Assembly: GCA_029560815.1 (NCBI GenBank)
Contig: JAKQKF010000151.1
Location: 1 to 26,752, forward strand
Direction: 5' to 3'
Length of the DNA stretch: 26,752 nucleotides
Source of the DNA: a bacterium
GTDB taxonomy: Bacteria > KSB1 > UBA2214
Below are positions 6,867 to 15,127 of this stretch, piece after piece (the stretch's first letter is position 1; each line of letters starts with the position of its first letter). Below the pieces are notes generated by a model, which did no database searches, was not told where the DNA came from, and was given only the letters and a program-made list of their open reading frames with translations. The position numbers were made by a program, and so were the translations under genes.

Positions 6867-8051
6867 TCAGCCTTTGAGAATACGCTCGGTCTCGCGGGCG
6901 ATGGCGAGTTCTTCGTTGGTCGGAACCACCAGCACCTTGACCCTGCCGGTGCTGATCTCCAGATCGTTGCGCTGGTTTTTTTCCGGATCGAGGGCGATGC
7001 CGAATGCCTCGAGATTCCGGCAGCTCCAGGAGCGCACCAGCGGGGAGTGCTCACCAATGCCGGCGGTGAAAACCAGGGCATCGAGGCCGCCCAGAACCGC
7101 CATATAGGAGCCGATATACTTGCGCAGGCGGTGACAAAAAATCTGCAGGGCCAGGATGCAGGCCTGGTCGCCCTGCTCGGCTCCTTCTTCGATCTCGCGG
7201 AAATCATTGGTCTTTTCAGTCAGGCCGAGCATGCCGCTCTTTTTATTGAGCAGCGCATCCACCTGGGCCATCGAAAGATCCTCGATCTTGGCGATATAGG
7301 GGATCAGGGCGGGGTCGACATCACCCGAACGGGTGCCCATGACCAGCCCCTCGAGGGGGGTGAAGCCCATGCTCGTCTCCACCGAATTGCCGCCGTCAAC
7401 CGCGGTGACGCTGGCGCCGTTGCCGAGATGGCAGGTGATAATCTTCAGCTCCCCGATCGGCCTGCCGATATGATCGGCCGCCTTTTGGGCGACATAGGCG
7501 TGTGAGGTGCCATGAAAACCATAGCGGCGGATGCGGTGTTTGCGATAGAGCGTCATCGGCAAAGCGTAGGTATAGGCTTCGGCGGGCAGGGTATGGTGAA
7601 AAGCCGTATCAAAGACGCCCACCTGGGGTACACCGGGCATGAGCTGCTCGCACACCTCGACGCCCTTGAGATTATGGGGGTTGTGCAGGGGGGCGAACTG
7701 GATGCAGCGGTGCACCCCCTCCTTGACCTTCTCATCGATCAATACCGAGCTGACGAACTCTTCGCCGCCGTGGACGAGACGGTGTCCAACGCCGCCGATC
7801 TCGTTCATACCCGAGATGACACCGTGCCGGGAGTCGCTCAAGAGTCCAAGCACCAGACTCAGGGCGGCTTCATGGCTCGGGATATCGCGCGTTTGCACAA
7901 CCGGCTCTTTTCCCACCGGTTTATAGGTCAGGATGGCATCACTGGCGCCGATCCGTTCAACCACTCCCTTGGCTAAAAGCCGGTCATCGTCAGCTTCAAT
8001 GAGCTGAAATTTGAGCGAAGAACTGCCGCAGTTGAGAACAAAGATCTTCAT
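6867..8051 (-). CDS. ackA: Acetate kinase
   Basis: 394 residues, the normal length. It converts acetyl phosphate and ADP to acetate and ATP (reversible) in the cytoplasm. Visible family motifs: N-terminal VLNCGSSSLKF (phosphate-binding, signature 1); GHRLVHGG; YGFHGTSH; HLGNGAS; MGFTPLEGLVMGTRSGDVDP (signature 2, including the catalytic-site Arg); KKSGMLGLTEKTNDFR; and GIGEHSP near the C-terminus. The ATG at 8051 is preceded by GAGGGAG at 5 bases. No phosphotransacetylase gene is adjacent. The gene appears monocistronic, with its own promoter at 8104-8131 and a shared terminator at 6814-6851, and it is divergent from the small HTH gene and xylB. That arrangement may hint at pentose metabolism through phosphoketolase, which yields acetyl phosphate. 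Confidence 0.97.
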   Translation of the reverse strand: MKIFVLNCGSSSLKFQLIEADDDRLLAKGVVERIGASDAILTYKPVGKEPVVQTRDIPSHEAALSLVLGLLSDSRHGVISGMNEIGGVGHRLVHGGEEFVSSVLIDEKVKEGVHRCIQFAPLHNPHNLKGVEVCEQLMPGVPQVGVFDTAFHHTLPAEAYTYALPMTLYRKHRIRRYGFHGTSHAYVAQKAADHIGRPIGELKIITCHLGNGASVTAVDGGNSVETSMGFTPLEGLVMGTRSGDVDPALIPYIAKIEDLSMAQVDALLNKKSGMLGLTEKTNDFREIEEGAEQGDQACILALQIFCHRLRKYIGSYMAVLGGLDALVFTAGIGEHSPLVRSWSCRNLEAFGIALDPEKNQRNDLEISTGRVKVLVVPTNEELAIARETERILKG

Positions 8052-8103
8052 GGAACTCCCTCGAACTGTTGCTTTTTCTGTTGATTAGGTTTGCGCATCA
8101 AGA

Positions 8104-8131
8104 TGTATAATTTATCAAATTGAAGTGTAAA
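8104..8131 (-). promoter_or_regulatory. promoter for ackA
   Basis: Minus strand: TTTACA (8131-8126), a 16-base spacer, TATACA (8109-8104), in an AT-rich stretch. Predicted start near 8097, with a leader of about 46 bases. Confidence 0.5.
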
Positions 8132-8171
8132 ACCAAATGGTTTTATTTTTAGCCGGAGCGCAAGGATTATC

Positions 8172-8200
8172 TTGAAAATTTGCAGGAAAACCATTATGTT
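8172..8200 (+). promoter_or_regulatory. promoter for the HTH-xylB run
   Basis: TTGAAA at 8172-8177, a 17-base spacer, TATGTT at 8195-8200. Overlapping the 3' side is the 8-base palindrome GTTATAAC, a possible operator. It is back-to-back with the ackA promoter; the two -35 boxes are about 40 bases apart, so one regulator could control both. Confidence 0.5.
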
Positions 8201-8264
8201 ATAACGGCCGCTCCATTTGCAGATCAGCGGAGGGGTTTGAATAAAAAACAACCAGGAGGATATC

Positions 8265-8438
8265 ATGGCTGAAGAACTTCTTTCCGCCGGCAAGCTCGCC
8301 AAGGAGTGGGGCGTCACCGATGCCGCCGTGAAAAAAGCGATCAAAGAGCTGGGCATCGAACCTGACGCCAAAAAGGGCGCCTGCGCCATGTACGGCAAGG
8401 CCACTGCCGTCAAAATCAAAGCCGCCCTCAAGAAATAA
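8265..8438 (+). CDS. Small helix-turn-helix protein, 57 residues
   Basis: An AGGAGG Shine-Dalgarno lies 5 bases before the ATG, one of the best ribosome sites in the window, and the stop is 12 bases before the xylB start. Residues about 7-30 (SAGKLAKEWGVTDAAVKKAI) have the spacing and hydrophobic pattern of a helix-turn-helix; Gly-Val-Thr forms the turn. The C-terminal part, with a KKGACAMYG segment and a Lys-rich final helix, could be a small wing or a DNA- or RNA-contacting tail. With no effector domain it could be a local regulator of the xylB run or a general nucleic-acid-binding protein. I recognise the HTH pattern but no named family. Confidence 0.82.
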   Translation: MAEELLSAGKLAKEWGVTDAAVKKAIKELGIEPDAKKGACAMYGKATAVKIKAALKK

Positions 8439-8450
8439 GCGGAGGTTCCC

Positions 8451-10025
8451 ATGCTTTTCGCCGGTCTCGACAGTTCCACCCAGGGCTGCAAGCTGATCGT
8501 TCTGGACCTTGCCGCCCGGCAAGTCATCCATCTCGATGCGGTCAATTACGATACCGGGCTGAACTACGCCACGCGCAATGGCGTGATGCAGGGGCTGGAA
8601 ACAGGCGCCTCGGAGTCCGATCCCCGCATGTGGATCGAGGCGATCGAGCTCCTCTTCGGCCGCATGCAGAGCGCCGGCGTGCCGGTGGCGGAGATCCGCG
8701 CCATCTCGGTCTCGGGACAGCAGCACGGGCTGGTGACCCTCGATGCGGCAGGCAAGCTGTCGAGGCCGCGCAGCAAGCTGTGGAACGATTTCAGCACCGA
8801 AGAAGAGTGCCGTCTGCTCACCGCGGCCGTCGGCGGCCCGGCAGCGATGATCACCGAGGTCGGCAACAGCCAGCGCACCGGCTACACTGCCGCCAAGATT
8901 TTTCATCTGGTCCGCCACGAACCTGAACTCTGGCAAAAAACCGCCACCTGTTTTCTGGTGCACAACTATGTCAACTGGTGGCTGACCGGCGGTGAGGAGG
9001 GCGGCGTCCGCGTGATGGAGCCCGGCGACCTCTCCGGCATGGCCCTCTGGCACCCCGGCACCGGCCGGTGGTCCGATAAAGTGCTCCGGACCATCGCACC
9101 GGACCTCGCCGGCAAGCTCCCGGCCGTCAAGCCGTCGGATCAGACCATTGGCACAATCGGCCGCGCCCTGATCGAGCGCTTCGGCTTCCATCCGGAGTGC
9201 CGGATCGATGCGGGCTGCGGCGATAACATGTACGGCGCGGTCGGCACCGGCAATGTGGCGCCGGGACTGGTGACCATCAGCCTCGGCACCAGCGGCACAG
9301 CCTATACCGTCCTCGACGAGCCTTTCATCGATGCCAGCGGCGAAATCGCCGCTTTCCGCGACAGTACCGGGCGCCATTTTCCCCTCCTCTGTGTCTCCAA
9401 TCTGGCCAACGGTTACAATGCCGTGCTCGCGCAGCACGGCCTCAGCCATGCCCAATTCAACGACCTGATGGCGAAAACTCCCGCCGGCAACGAAGGCAGG
9501 ATCCTTATCCCCTGGTACATGGGCGAACGCACTCCCGATGTGCCCCTGGCCGCCCCTCTCTATTTCGGCTTCGGGCTGGCCGATTTCACGGTCGAAAAAA
9601 TCGGCCGGGCTGTCCTCGAAGGCCACATCCTCAACCTCTACGACGGCTACCGAAAAATGCCGATCGAGGCGCGGGAGATCCGTCTCACCGGAGGACTTGC
9701 CCAGTCCCCGGCCTGGTGCCAGGCCATCGCGGACATTTTTGAGACCGAAGTGGTGCCTGTTGAAGGGGAAGGTGCAGCCCTGGGGGCCGCACTGCACGCT
9801 GCCTGGGTTTACGAAAAGGAAAACGGCCGGGCCGTGGCTCTGGCCGACCTGGTGCGTCCCTTCATCCAGCTGCGCGAGCCGATGCGCAAAAAGCCGATTC
9901 AGGCCCATATCGACCTCTACCGGCCGATGAAACAGGCGTATTTCGCCCTCAGCGCCCGGGTGCGCGGCATCGCAGGGGCGGAGGATCCCTTCGCCTGGCG
10001 CCAGCGCATGCAAGCAAAAAACTGA
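8451..10025 (+). CDS. xylB: Xylulokinase (FGGY carbohydrate kinase)
   Basis: 524 residues, a little longer than the usual 480-500. It phosphorylates D-xylulose to xylulose 5-phosphate with ATP. Motifs: GLDSSTQGCK (N-terminal ATPase phosphate loop); SGQQHG at residues 88-93, characteristic of xylulokinases; GCGDNMYGAVGTG; a LGTSGT segment; the GERTPD motif; and LTGGLAQSPAWCQ near the C-terminal ATP site. GGAGG lies 6 bases before the ATG. It is the second gene of the run begun by the small HTH gene. No xylose isomerase, transporter or pentose regulator is in the window. The SGQQHG motif makes xylulose the most likely substrate, but related FGGY kinases of other pentuloses cannot be excluded. 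Confidence 0.9.
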   Translation: MLFAGLDSSTQGCKLIVLDLAARQVIHLDAVNYDTGLNYATRNGVMQGLETGASESDPRMWIEAIELLFGRMQSAGVPVAEIRAISVSGQQHGLVTLDAAGKLSRPRSKLWNDFSTEEECRLLTAAVGGPAAMITEVGNSQRTGYTAAKIFHLVRHEPELWQKTATCFLVHNYVNWWLTGGEEGGVRVMEPGDLSGMALWHPGTGRWSDKVLRTIAPDLAGKLPAVKPSDQTIGTIGRALIERFGFHPECRIDAGCGDNMYGAVGTGNVAPGLVTISLGTSGTAYTVLDEPFIDASGEIAAFRDSTGRHFPLLCVSNLANGYNAVLAQHGLSHAQFNDLMAKTPAGNEGRILIPWYMGERTPDVPLAAPLYFGFGLADFTVEKIGRAVLEGHILNLYDGYRKMPIEAREIRLTGGLAQSPAWCQAIADIFETEVVPVEGEGAALGAALHAAWVYEKENGRAVALADLVRPFIQLREPMRKKPIQAHIDLYRPMKQAYFALSARVRGIAGAEDPFAWRQRMQAKN

Positions 10026-10041
10026 AAAAGACGAGGCCGAC

Positions 10042-10875
10042 GTGAAAAGAGTTCTGCACTGGCTTGTTGCCATCATCATCTTCATGGCTGTGGTCTGGGT
10101 CCTGCGTTCCTGGCTCATGAACCGGATCTTTTATCAGCCCGAATGGTATCGTGAGGGGCAGATGGCGGGCGAAGAGTGGAGAAAAACGCCCGCAGAATCT
10201 CCCGCCGCCCGGGAGGAGGCCCGCCGCAGCTCAACGCAGCCGGAGACCGGCGCGGAGAGCGGCCTTCCGGAGGAGAGCCATAATCTGCCCGGGATCGATC
10301 CTCCACCCCGGCAGCAGGGCCGGGCCGATGCGGCCGCTCCCGGCAGCCGTGAAAGCGTGAGCGCAGCGGAAGCGCCGGGCAGTACAGCCGGCCGCGCCCT
10401 CACCCCCCTGCAGCGCACTCTGGAGCAGAAGGGCAGCGTGCGCATCACCGCCGAGGAGTTCGTCCCCGCCCTGCTGGCGGAGATGGCCGGCCAGGATGAT
10501 TTCGATCCCTATGCCGTCGTGCGCGGGGCCAAAACCACCATTCATCGCGACCGCCTGATCGTCGAAATGATGGTCGATCTCGAAAAAATACCCACAGAGC
10601 AGCTCACCGGCGAAGGAAAGCGCATCCTCGGCCAGATCCGCGGCCTGCTCCCCGAAAAAGCCCTGCAGCAGGTCTATCTCAAGGGGGATCTGCGGCCGGT
10701 GGCCTCGGGCAAGCGCATCACCCTTGCGAAGGCCTCGACAGTCAGCGTCGGACGGTTCACCTTCGACCTCGCCGATCTCAATCGCCGTTTCCAGATCGAC
10801 CCCGTCATCGACATGAGCCACTTTTCCTTCAGCCGCTTCGAGCTGCAGGAGGGCTCCATCGTACTGCAGAGATAG
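10042..10875 (+). CDS. Membrane-anchored protein of unknown function
   Basis: 277 residues from a GTG with GAGG 6 bases upstream, 16 bases after xylB. There is one N-terminal membrane helix (residues 5-22), then a low-complexity linker rich in Pro, Ala, Glu and Ser (about 45-120), then a folded domain of about 150 residues. This domain starts with an ITAEEF helix and has alternating strands, a GKRITLAKASTVSVG pattern and an ending of RFELQEGSIVL. That layout (single anchor, linker, sheet-rich domain closing with a strand-and-Gly motif) recalls DUF2140/DUF2993 SMP-like lipid-binding proteins such as YpmS, but no diagnostic motif confirms it. Probably periplasmic. The link with xylulokinase is positional only. 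Confidence 0.78.
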   Translation: MKRVLHWLVAIIIFMAVVWVLRSWLMNRIFYQPEWYREGQMAGEEWRKTPAESPAAREEARRSSTQPETGAESGLPEESHNLPGIDPPPRQQGRADAAAPGSRESVSAAEAPGSTAGRALTPLQRTLEQKGSVRITAEEFVPALLAEMAGQDDFDPYAVVRGAKTTIHRDRLIVEMMVDLEKIPTEQLTGEGKRILGQIRGLLPEKALQQVYLKGDLRPVASGKRITLAKASTVSVGRFTFDLADLNRRFQIDPVIDMSHFSFSRFELQEGSIVLQR

Positions 10876-10907
10876 CCGGAACCGGCGGGCAAACAGGGAA
10901 ACGGGCC

Positions 10908-11711
10908 ATGACGCACAGCGGACCGGAGATCATTCCCATCATCTCGATCGATGACCCGCGGATCGCCGAGTATCGGTCTCTTCGCGACCGCACGGTGGTG
11001 CGGGAGCGGGGCCTCTTCATCGTCGAAGGGGAGAATCCGGTGCTCCGCCTGCTCGCCAGCCCCTGCCCCACCGCCTCCGTGCTCGTCAGCGAGAGGCGGC
11101 TCGACCGCATCGCCCCCTTTGTCCCGGCCGGCATCCCCCTCTATGCCGCCCCCGAAGCCCTCCTCGCGCAAGCCCCCGGCTTCGCATTCAACCGCGGCGT
11201 CATTGCCTGCGGGATCCGCAGACCGCTCGCCGTGCTGGAAGAGCTTTTGCCGCGCTTGCACCCCCCCGCCCTGCTGGTGGTCTGCGCAGGGATCGGCGAC
11301 GCCGAAAACCTCGGCCAGATCATCCGCATCTCCGCCGCACTCGGCGCCGGGGGCCTGCTCGTCGGCGGGGGGACGATCGATCCCTTCTACCGGCGGGTCA
11401 TCCGCGTCTCGATGGGGGCTCTGTTCACCCTCCCGATGGCCGAAAGCGCCGATCTGGGCGCGGCGCTTCGTCTGCTCGGGAAAGGGGGCTTTCGCCTCTA
11501 CGCCACCCACCTCTCCGCCGGCTCCACCCCTTTGGGGGAAATCCGGCCCGCGCCCCTGAGCGCGATTCTCCTTGGCAACGAGGGGAAGGGGCTCACTTCC
11601 AATCTGACCGCGCTCTGTGACGAACGCATCACCATCCCCATGCAGCGGGGCACCGATTCTCTCAATGTTGCCGCCGCAGCAGCGATCATCATCCACCACT
11701 TCCGGCGATGA
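10908..11711 (+). CDS. TrmH/SpoU-family RNA 2'-O-methyltransferase
   Basis: 267 residues. It would transfer a methyl group from S-adenosylmethionine to a ribose 2'-OH in rRNA or tRNA; the exact target is not clear. The N-terminal 100 residues form a substrate-binding domain with the VRERGLFIVEGENPV motif usual for this group. The catalytic SPOUT domain follows with its three motifs: GDAENLGQIIRISAALGA (motif 1, N and R conserved), ILLGNEGKGL (motif 2), and IPMQRGTDSLNVAAAAAI (motif 3, knot region). ATG start with AGGGA upstream, 32 bases after the preceding gene, so probably the last gene of the xylB run. Confidence 0.9.
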   Translation: MTHSGPEIIPIISIDDPRIAEYRSLRDRTVVRERGLFIVEGENPVLRLLASPCPTASVLVSERRLDRIAPFVPAGIPLYAAPEALLAQAPGFAFNRGVIACGIRRPLAVLEELLPRLHPPALLVVCAGIGDAENLGQIIRISAALGAGGLLVGGGTIDPFYRRVIRVSMGALFTLPMAESADLGAALRLLGKGGFRLYATHLSAGSTPLGEIRPAPLSAILLGNEGKGLTSNLTALCDERITIPMQRGTDSLNVAAAAAIIIHHFRR

Positions 11712-11760
11712 GCTCGGCAGCGCAGTGAGGCAGCCCGCCCTCCACTCCCGGCCAAATTGC

Positions 11761-11789
11761 TTGGTTTTATCGTCCGGAATCAATATCTT
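11761..11789 (+). promoter_or_regulatory. candidate promoter for cyclophilin-mtaB-miaB
   Basis: TTGGTT at 11761-11766, a 17-base spacer, TATCTT at 11784-11789, within a short AT-rich gap after the methyltransferase gene. Predicted start near 11796, leader of about 30 bases. Confidence 0.4.
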
Positions 11790-11826
11790 AATGGCCAGCA
11801 AATTATTTTAAAAACAGGAGAAACCC

Positions 11827-12312
<486 letters not shown>

Positions 12313-12324
12313 GCCGGCCGCCGC

Positions 12325-13617
12325 GTGCAACCACCCCGCAAAATATCCTTCTACACCCTGGGCTGCCGGCTGAACCAGGCCGAGACCGCCGCTCTGCAGA
12401 ACCGCTTCAGCGACGAGGGCTATGAGATCGTCGATTTCAAAGAGCCCGCGGATGTGGTGGTGATCAATACCTGCACGGTGACGGAAAAGGGCGACCACGA
12501 CACCCGGCGGCTGGTCCAGCGGATCCATCGCGCCCAGGCGCGCGCCCGGATCGCCCTCATCGGCTGCCAGTCGCAGATGCAGGGGGAATCCCTTTGCCGC
12601 CTGCCCGGCGTCTGCTGGGTGGCCGGCAATGCCGTCAAGATGGAACTGCCGGAGATCATCCGCAGCCACAGCGAGGGCGAGCCCCTGCTGATCACCCCGC
12701 CCCCCGGCCGCGGACGTTTCACCATGCCGGCGCCGGCCATCGACCGCAGCCACACCCGCGCCAACCTCAAGATCCAGGACGGCTGTGATTTTTTCTGCGC
12801 CTTCTGCGAGATTCCCTTCGCCCGCGGCCGCAGCCGCAGCCGCGATTTTGCCGACCTCTTGGGCGAAGCCCGGCAGCTCATCGCCGCCGGCCACCGCGAG
12901 ATCGTCCTCACCGGGGTCAATATCGGCACCTGGGCCGAGGAAGAGCGGCGCCTGATCGATCTTTTGGAAGCCATGACGCTTCTTCCGGGGCTGGAGCGGC
13001 TGCGCATCTCCTCGATCGAAATGACCACCGTGCCGGAAAAACTCTTCCGCCTTATGCTGAACAACAACGTCTGCCGGTTTCTCCACGTCCCGGCCCAGAG
13101 CGGCTGCGACACCATCCTCAAGGCGATGCACCGCCGCCATGACGCGGCTCAGTTCGCGGAGCTGGTCCGCCGCGCCGCAACAGAGGTGCCCGATATCTGC
13201 CTGGGCACCGACATCCTGACCGGCTTTCCCGGCGAAACCGAAAGCCACTTTGCCGAAACCTTCGACCTGCTCGACGCCCTCCCTCTGGCCTATTTTCACG
13301 TCTTCAGCTATTCGGAACGCAGCCGCGCCAGAAGCCGTCACCTGCCCGGCAAGGTGAGCGAGGAGGTCAAGGCGGAACGGAGCGCCCGGCTGCGCGGGCT
13401 GAGCCTGAAGAAACGCCACGCCTATTTCCGCCGCTTTCTCGGCACCCGCCAGCTGGTCCTCTTCGAGGAGGAGAAAAAGGGCATCTGGAGCGGCGTGACC
13501 GACACCTTCATCCGGGTGCGCGTCCGCAGCGCCGAACCCCTGCACAATCAGCTGCGCCCCGTCCACCTTGAAAAGATCGAGGAACTCTCGGTCTTTGGGA
13601 CCCTGGTCACAGAATGA
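12325..13617 (+). CDS. mtaB: MtaB-like tRNA methylthiotransferase
   Basis: 430 residues from a GTG 12 bases after the cyclophilin stop. Radical-SAM methylthiotransferase. The N-terminal UPF0004 domain carries Cys14 (GCRLNQAET), Cys50 (NTCTVTEKGDHDTR) and Cys81, which bind the auxiliary 4Fe-4S cluster. The radical-SAM domain has CDFFCAFC with Cys154, Cys158 and Cys161 for the SAM-binding cluster. A TRAM-like domain is expected at the C-terminus. The GCRLNQAE form of the first motif and the short CxxxCxxC neighbourhood fit MtaB, which converts t6A37 to ms2t6A37 in tRNAs reading ANN codons, rather than MiaB or RimO. The tandem position with miaB is consistent with this. Confidence 0.87.
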   Translation: MQPPRKISFYTLGCRLNQAETAALQNRFSDEGYEIVDFKEPADVVVINTCTVTEKGDHDTRRLVQRIHRAQARARIALIGCQSQMQGESLCRLPGVCWVAGNAVKMELPEIIRSHSEGEPLLITPPPGRGRFTMPAPAIDRSHTRANLKIQDGCDFFCAFCEIPFARGRSRSRDFADLLGEARQLIAAGHREIVLTGVNIGTWAEEERRLIDLLEAMTLLPGLERLRISSIEMTTVPEKLFRLMLNNNVCRFLHVPAQSGCDTILKAMHRRHDAAQFAELVRRAATEVPDICLGTDILTGFPGETESHFAETFDLLDALPLAYFHVFSYSERSRARSRHLPGKVSEEVKAERSARLRGLSLKKRHAYFRRFLGTRQLVLFEEEKKGIWSGVTDTFIRVRVRSAEPLHNQLRPVHLEKIEELSVFGTLVTE

Positions 13618-13651
13618 CAGCAAGAAATGGATCGAAAGTGAACCTCAGAGC

Positions 13652-14959
13652 GTGAAAGTTTATATCGAAACCTACGGCTGTCAGATGAATGAATATGACA
13701 GCGAGATCATCCGCGCCATCCTGGACGAGGCCGATCTGGAAAGCACCGATGCCCCCGAGGAGGCGGATGTGGTGCTGATCAATACCTGTGCCGTGCGTGA
13801 GCATGCCGCTTTGCGGGTGATCAACCGCATCCACGAGATCCGCCGCCTGCCCAATGGCGCGAAACTCCGCCTTGGCGTGGTCGGCTGTATGGCCACGGGC
13901 TTGAAAAAGGAGCTGGGCGGGAACCGCCGGCTGCCGGTCGATTTTTTCGCCGGGCCAGACAGCTACCGTCTCCTGCCCGGCCTCATCGCGGCGCCTGTGC
14001 CGGAGAGGAAGAACCGTTTTGCTCTCGAACTCTCCGATTTCGAGACCTATGCCGAGATCTATCCCCGCCGCCAGGGCGGCGTCAACGCCTGGATCGCGGT
14101 GATGCGCGGCTGTAATAACTTCTGCTCCTACTGCATCGTCCCCTTCGCCCGCGGCCGCGAGCGCAGCCGTTCTCCCCGCAGCGTCACCGAAGAGGTGCGC
14201 CGCCTCACCGGTGAGGGCTATTGCCAGGTGACCCTGCTCGGACAGAATGTCAACTCGTACCGCTATGAGCAGCATGACTTTGCGTCGCTGCTCAGGGAGG
14301 TGAGCCGGGTTAAGGGCATCAAGCGCGTGCGCTTCACATCACCCCATCCCAAGGATTTCCCGATGCACCTGGTCGAGGTGATGGCGGAGGAGCCCGGCAT
14401 CTGCAAACACCTCCATCTGCCTGTCCAGGCGGGCAGCGACCGCATCCTCAAGCTGATGCGGCGCACGTATACCCGGCAGGACTATCTCGGGCTGGTGGAG
14501 AGGATCCGCACCGCCATCCCCGGGATCGGCCTGACCACCGACATCATCGTCGGCTTTCCCGGGGAGACGTCCGCAGAGTTCGACGACACGTACGCCCTGC
14601 TGCGCGAGGTCGAGTTCGATGCCGCGTACATCTTTCAATACTCCGAGCGGCCCGGCACCCTGGCGGCCAGAAAGTACGCGGACGACGTCAGCGGCGAGGA
14701 AAAGAGCCGGCGTTCGGTCCTGCTCAACGCCCTGCAGAACGGTATTTCATTGAAAAAAAAGAGCGCCCGCATCGGCGGCACCGAAAGGGTGCTGGTTGAG
14801 AAGAGCGGCACCCGCAAGTCGCAGCTGGAAAGCCAGGGGCACACCGACGACAACCACCTGGTGATCCTGCAGGAGGGTCGGTATGCCGTCGGCGAACTGG
14901 TGGATGTGCACATCCACGATGCCACCGCTCACGTGCTCAAAGGCCGGCCGGCGGAGTGA
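13652..14959 (+). CDS. miaB: tRNA-2-methylthio-N6-dimethylallyladenosine synthase MiaB
   Basis: 435 residues from the GTG at 13652. The frame is open back to a TTG inside mtaB, but KVYIETYGCQMN is the normal MiaB start; the ribosome site is weak, so coupling to mtaB is possible. The enzyme methylthiolates i6A37 to ms2i6A37 in tRNAs reading UNN codons. Cys10 (TYGCQMNEYDS), Cys46 (NTCAVREHAALR) and Cys79 (VGCMA) bind the auxiliary cluster; CNNFCSYC (Cys154, Cys158, Cys161) is the radical-SAM motif. IVPFARGRERSRS, TSPHPKDF and HLPVQAGSDRILK are typical MiaB segments, and a TRAM RNA-binding domain closes the protein. Confidence 0.95.
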   Translation: MKVYIETYGCQMNEYDSEIIRAILDEADLESTDAPEEADVVLINTCAVREHAALRVINRIHEIRRLPNGAKLRLGVVGCMATGLKKELGGNRRLPVDFFAGPDSYRLLPGLIAAPVPERKNRFALELSDFETYAEIYPRRQGGVNAWIAVMRGCNNFCSYCIVPFARGRERSRSPRSVTEEVRRLTGEGYCQVTLLGQNVNSYRYEQHDFASLLREVSRVKGIKRVRFTSPHPKDFPMHLVEVMAEEPGICKHLHLPVQAGSDRILKLMRRTYTRQDYLGLVERIRTAIPGIGLTTDIIVGFPGETSAEFDDTYALLREVEFDAAYIFQYSERPGTLAARKYADDVSGEEKSRRSVLLNALQNGISLKKKSARIGGTERVLVEKSGTRKSQLESQGHTDDNHLVILQEGRYAVGELVDVHIHDATAHVLKGRPAE

Positions 14960-15053
14960 AAACTCCTCCGCATCCCGGCACTGTTGCCGTATCTTTATCC
15001 AGGAGATGACCGGCTTGACCGCGTCAGCCATGCCGCTGATAGGGCCGACTCCC

Positions 15054-15070
15054 GGCCGGATCAACCGGCC
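15054..15070. repeat. perfect inverted repeat in the miaB-dipeptidase gap
   Basis: GGCCGG (15054-15059) and CCGGCC (15065-15070) around ATCAA. No T run follows, so it is not a standard terminator; it may be an RNA hairpin or chance in GC-rich DNA. Confidence 0.35.
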
Positions 15071-15127
15071 AGCGTCCGCCGGACCGGCGCCTCCAGCGCA
15101 TCGCACCAACCCATCATGAGGAACTCC

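Noticed and set aside
8199..10118. 639-codon minus-strand open frame opposite the HTH gene and xylB
   Set aside because: Antisense to a confident kinase gene and to its promoter; no motif or ribosome site.
15006..15119. 37-codon frame before the dipeptidase gene
   Set aside because: AGGAG abuts the ATG directly with no spacing, and the Pro/Ala-rich product has no recognisable fold.
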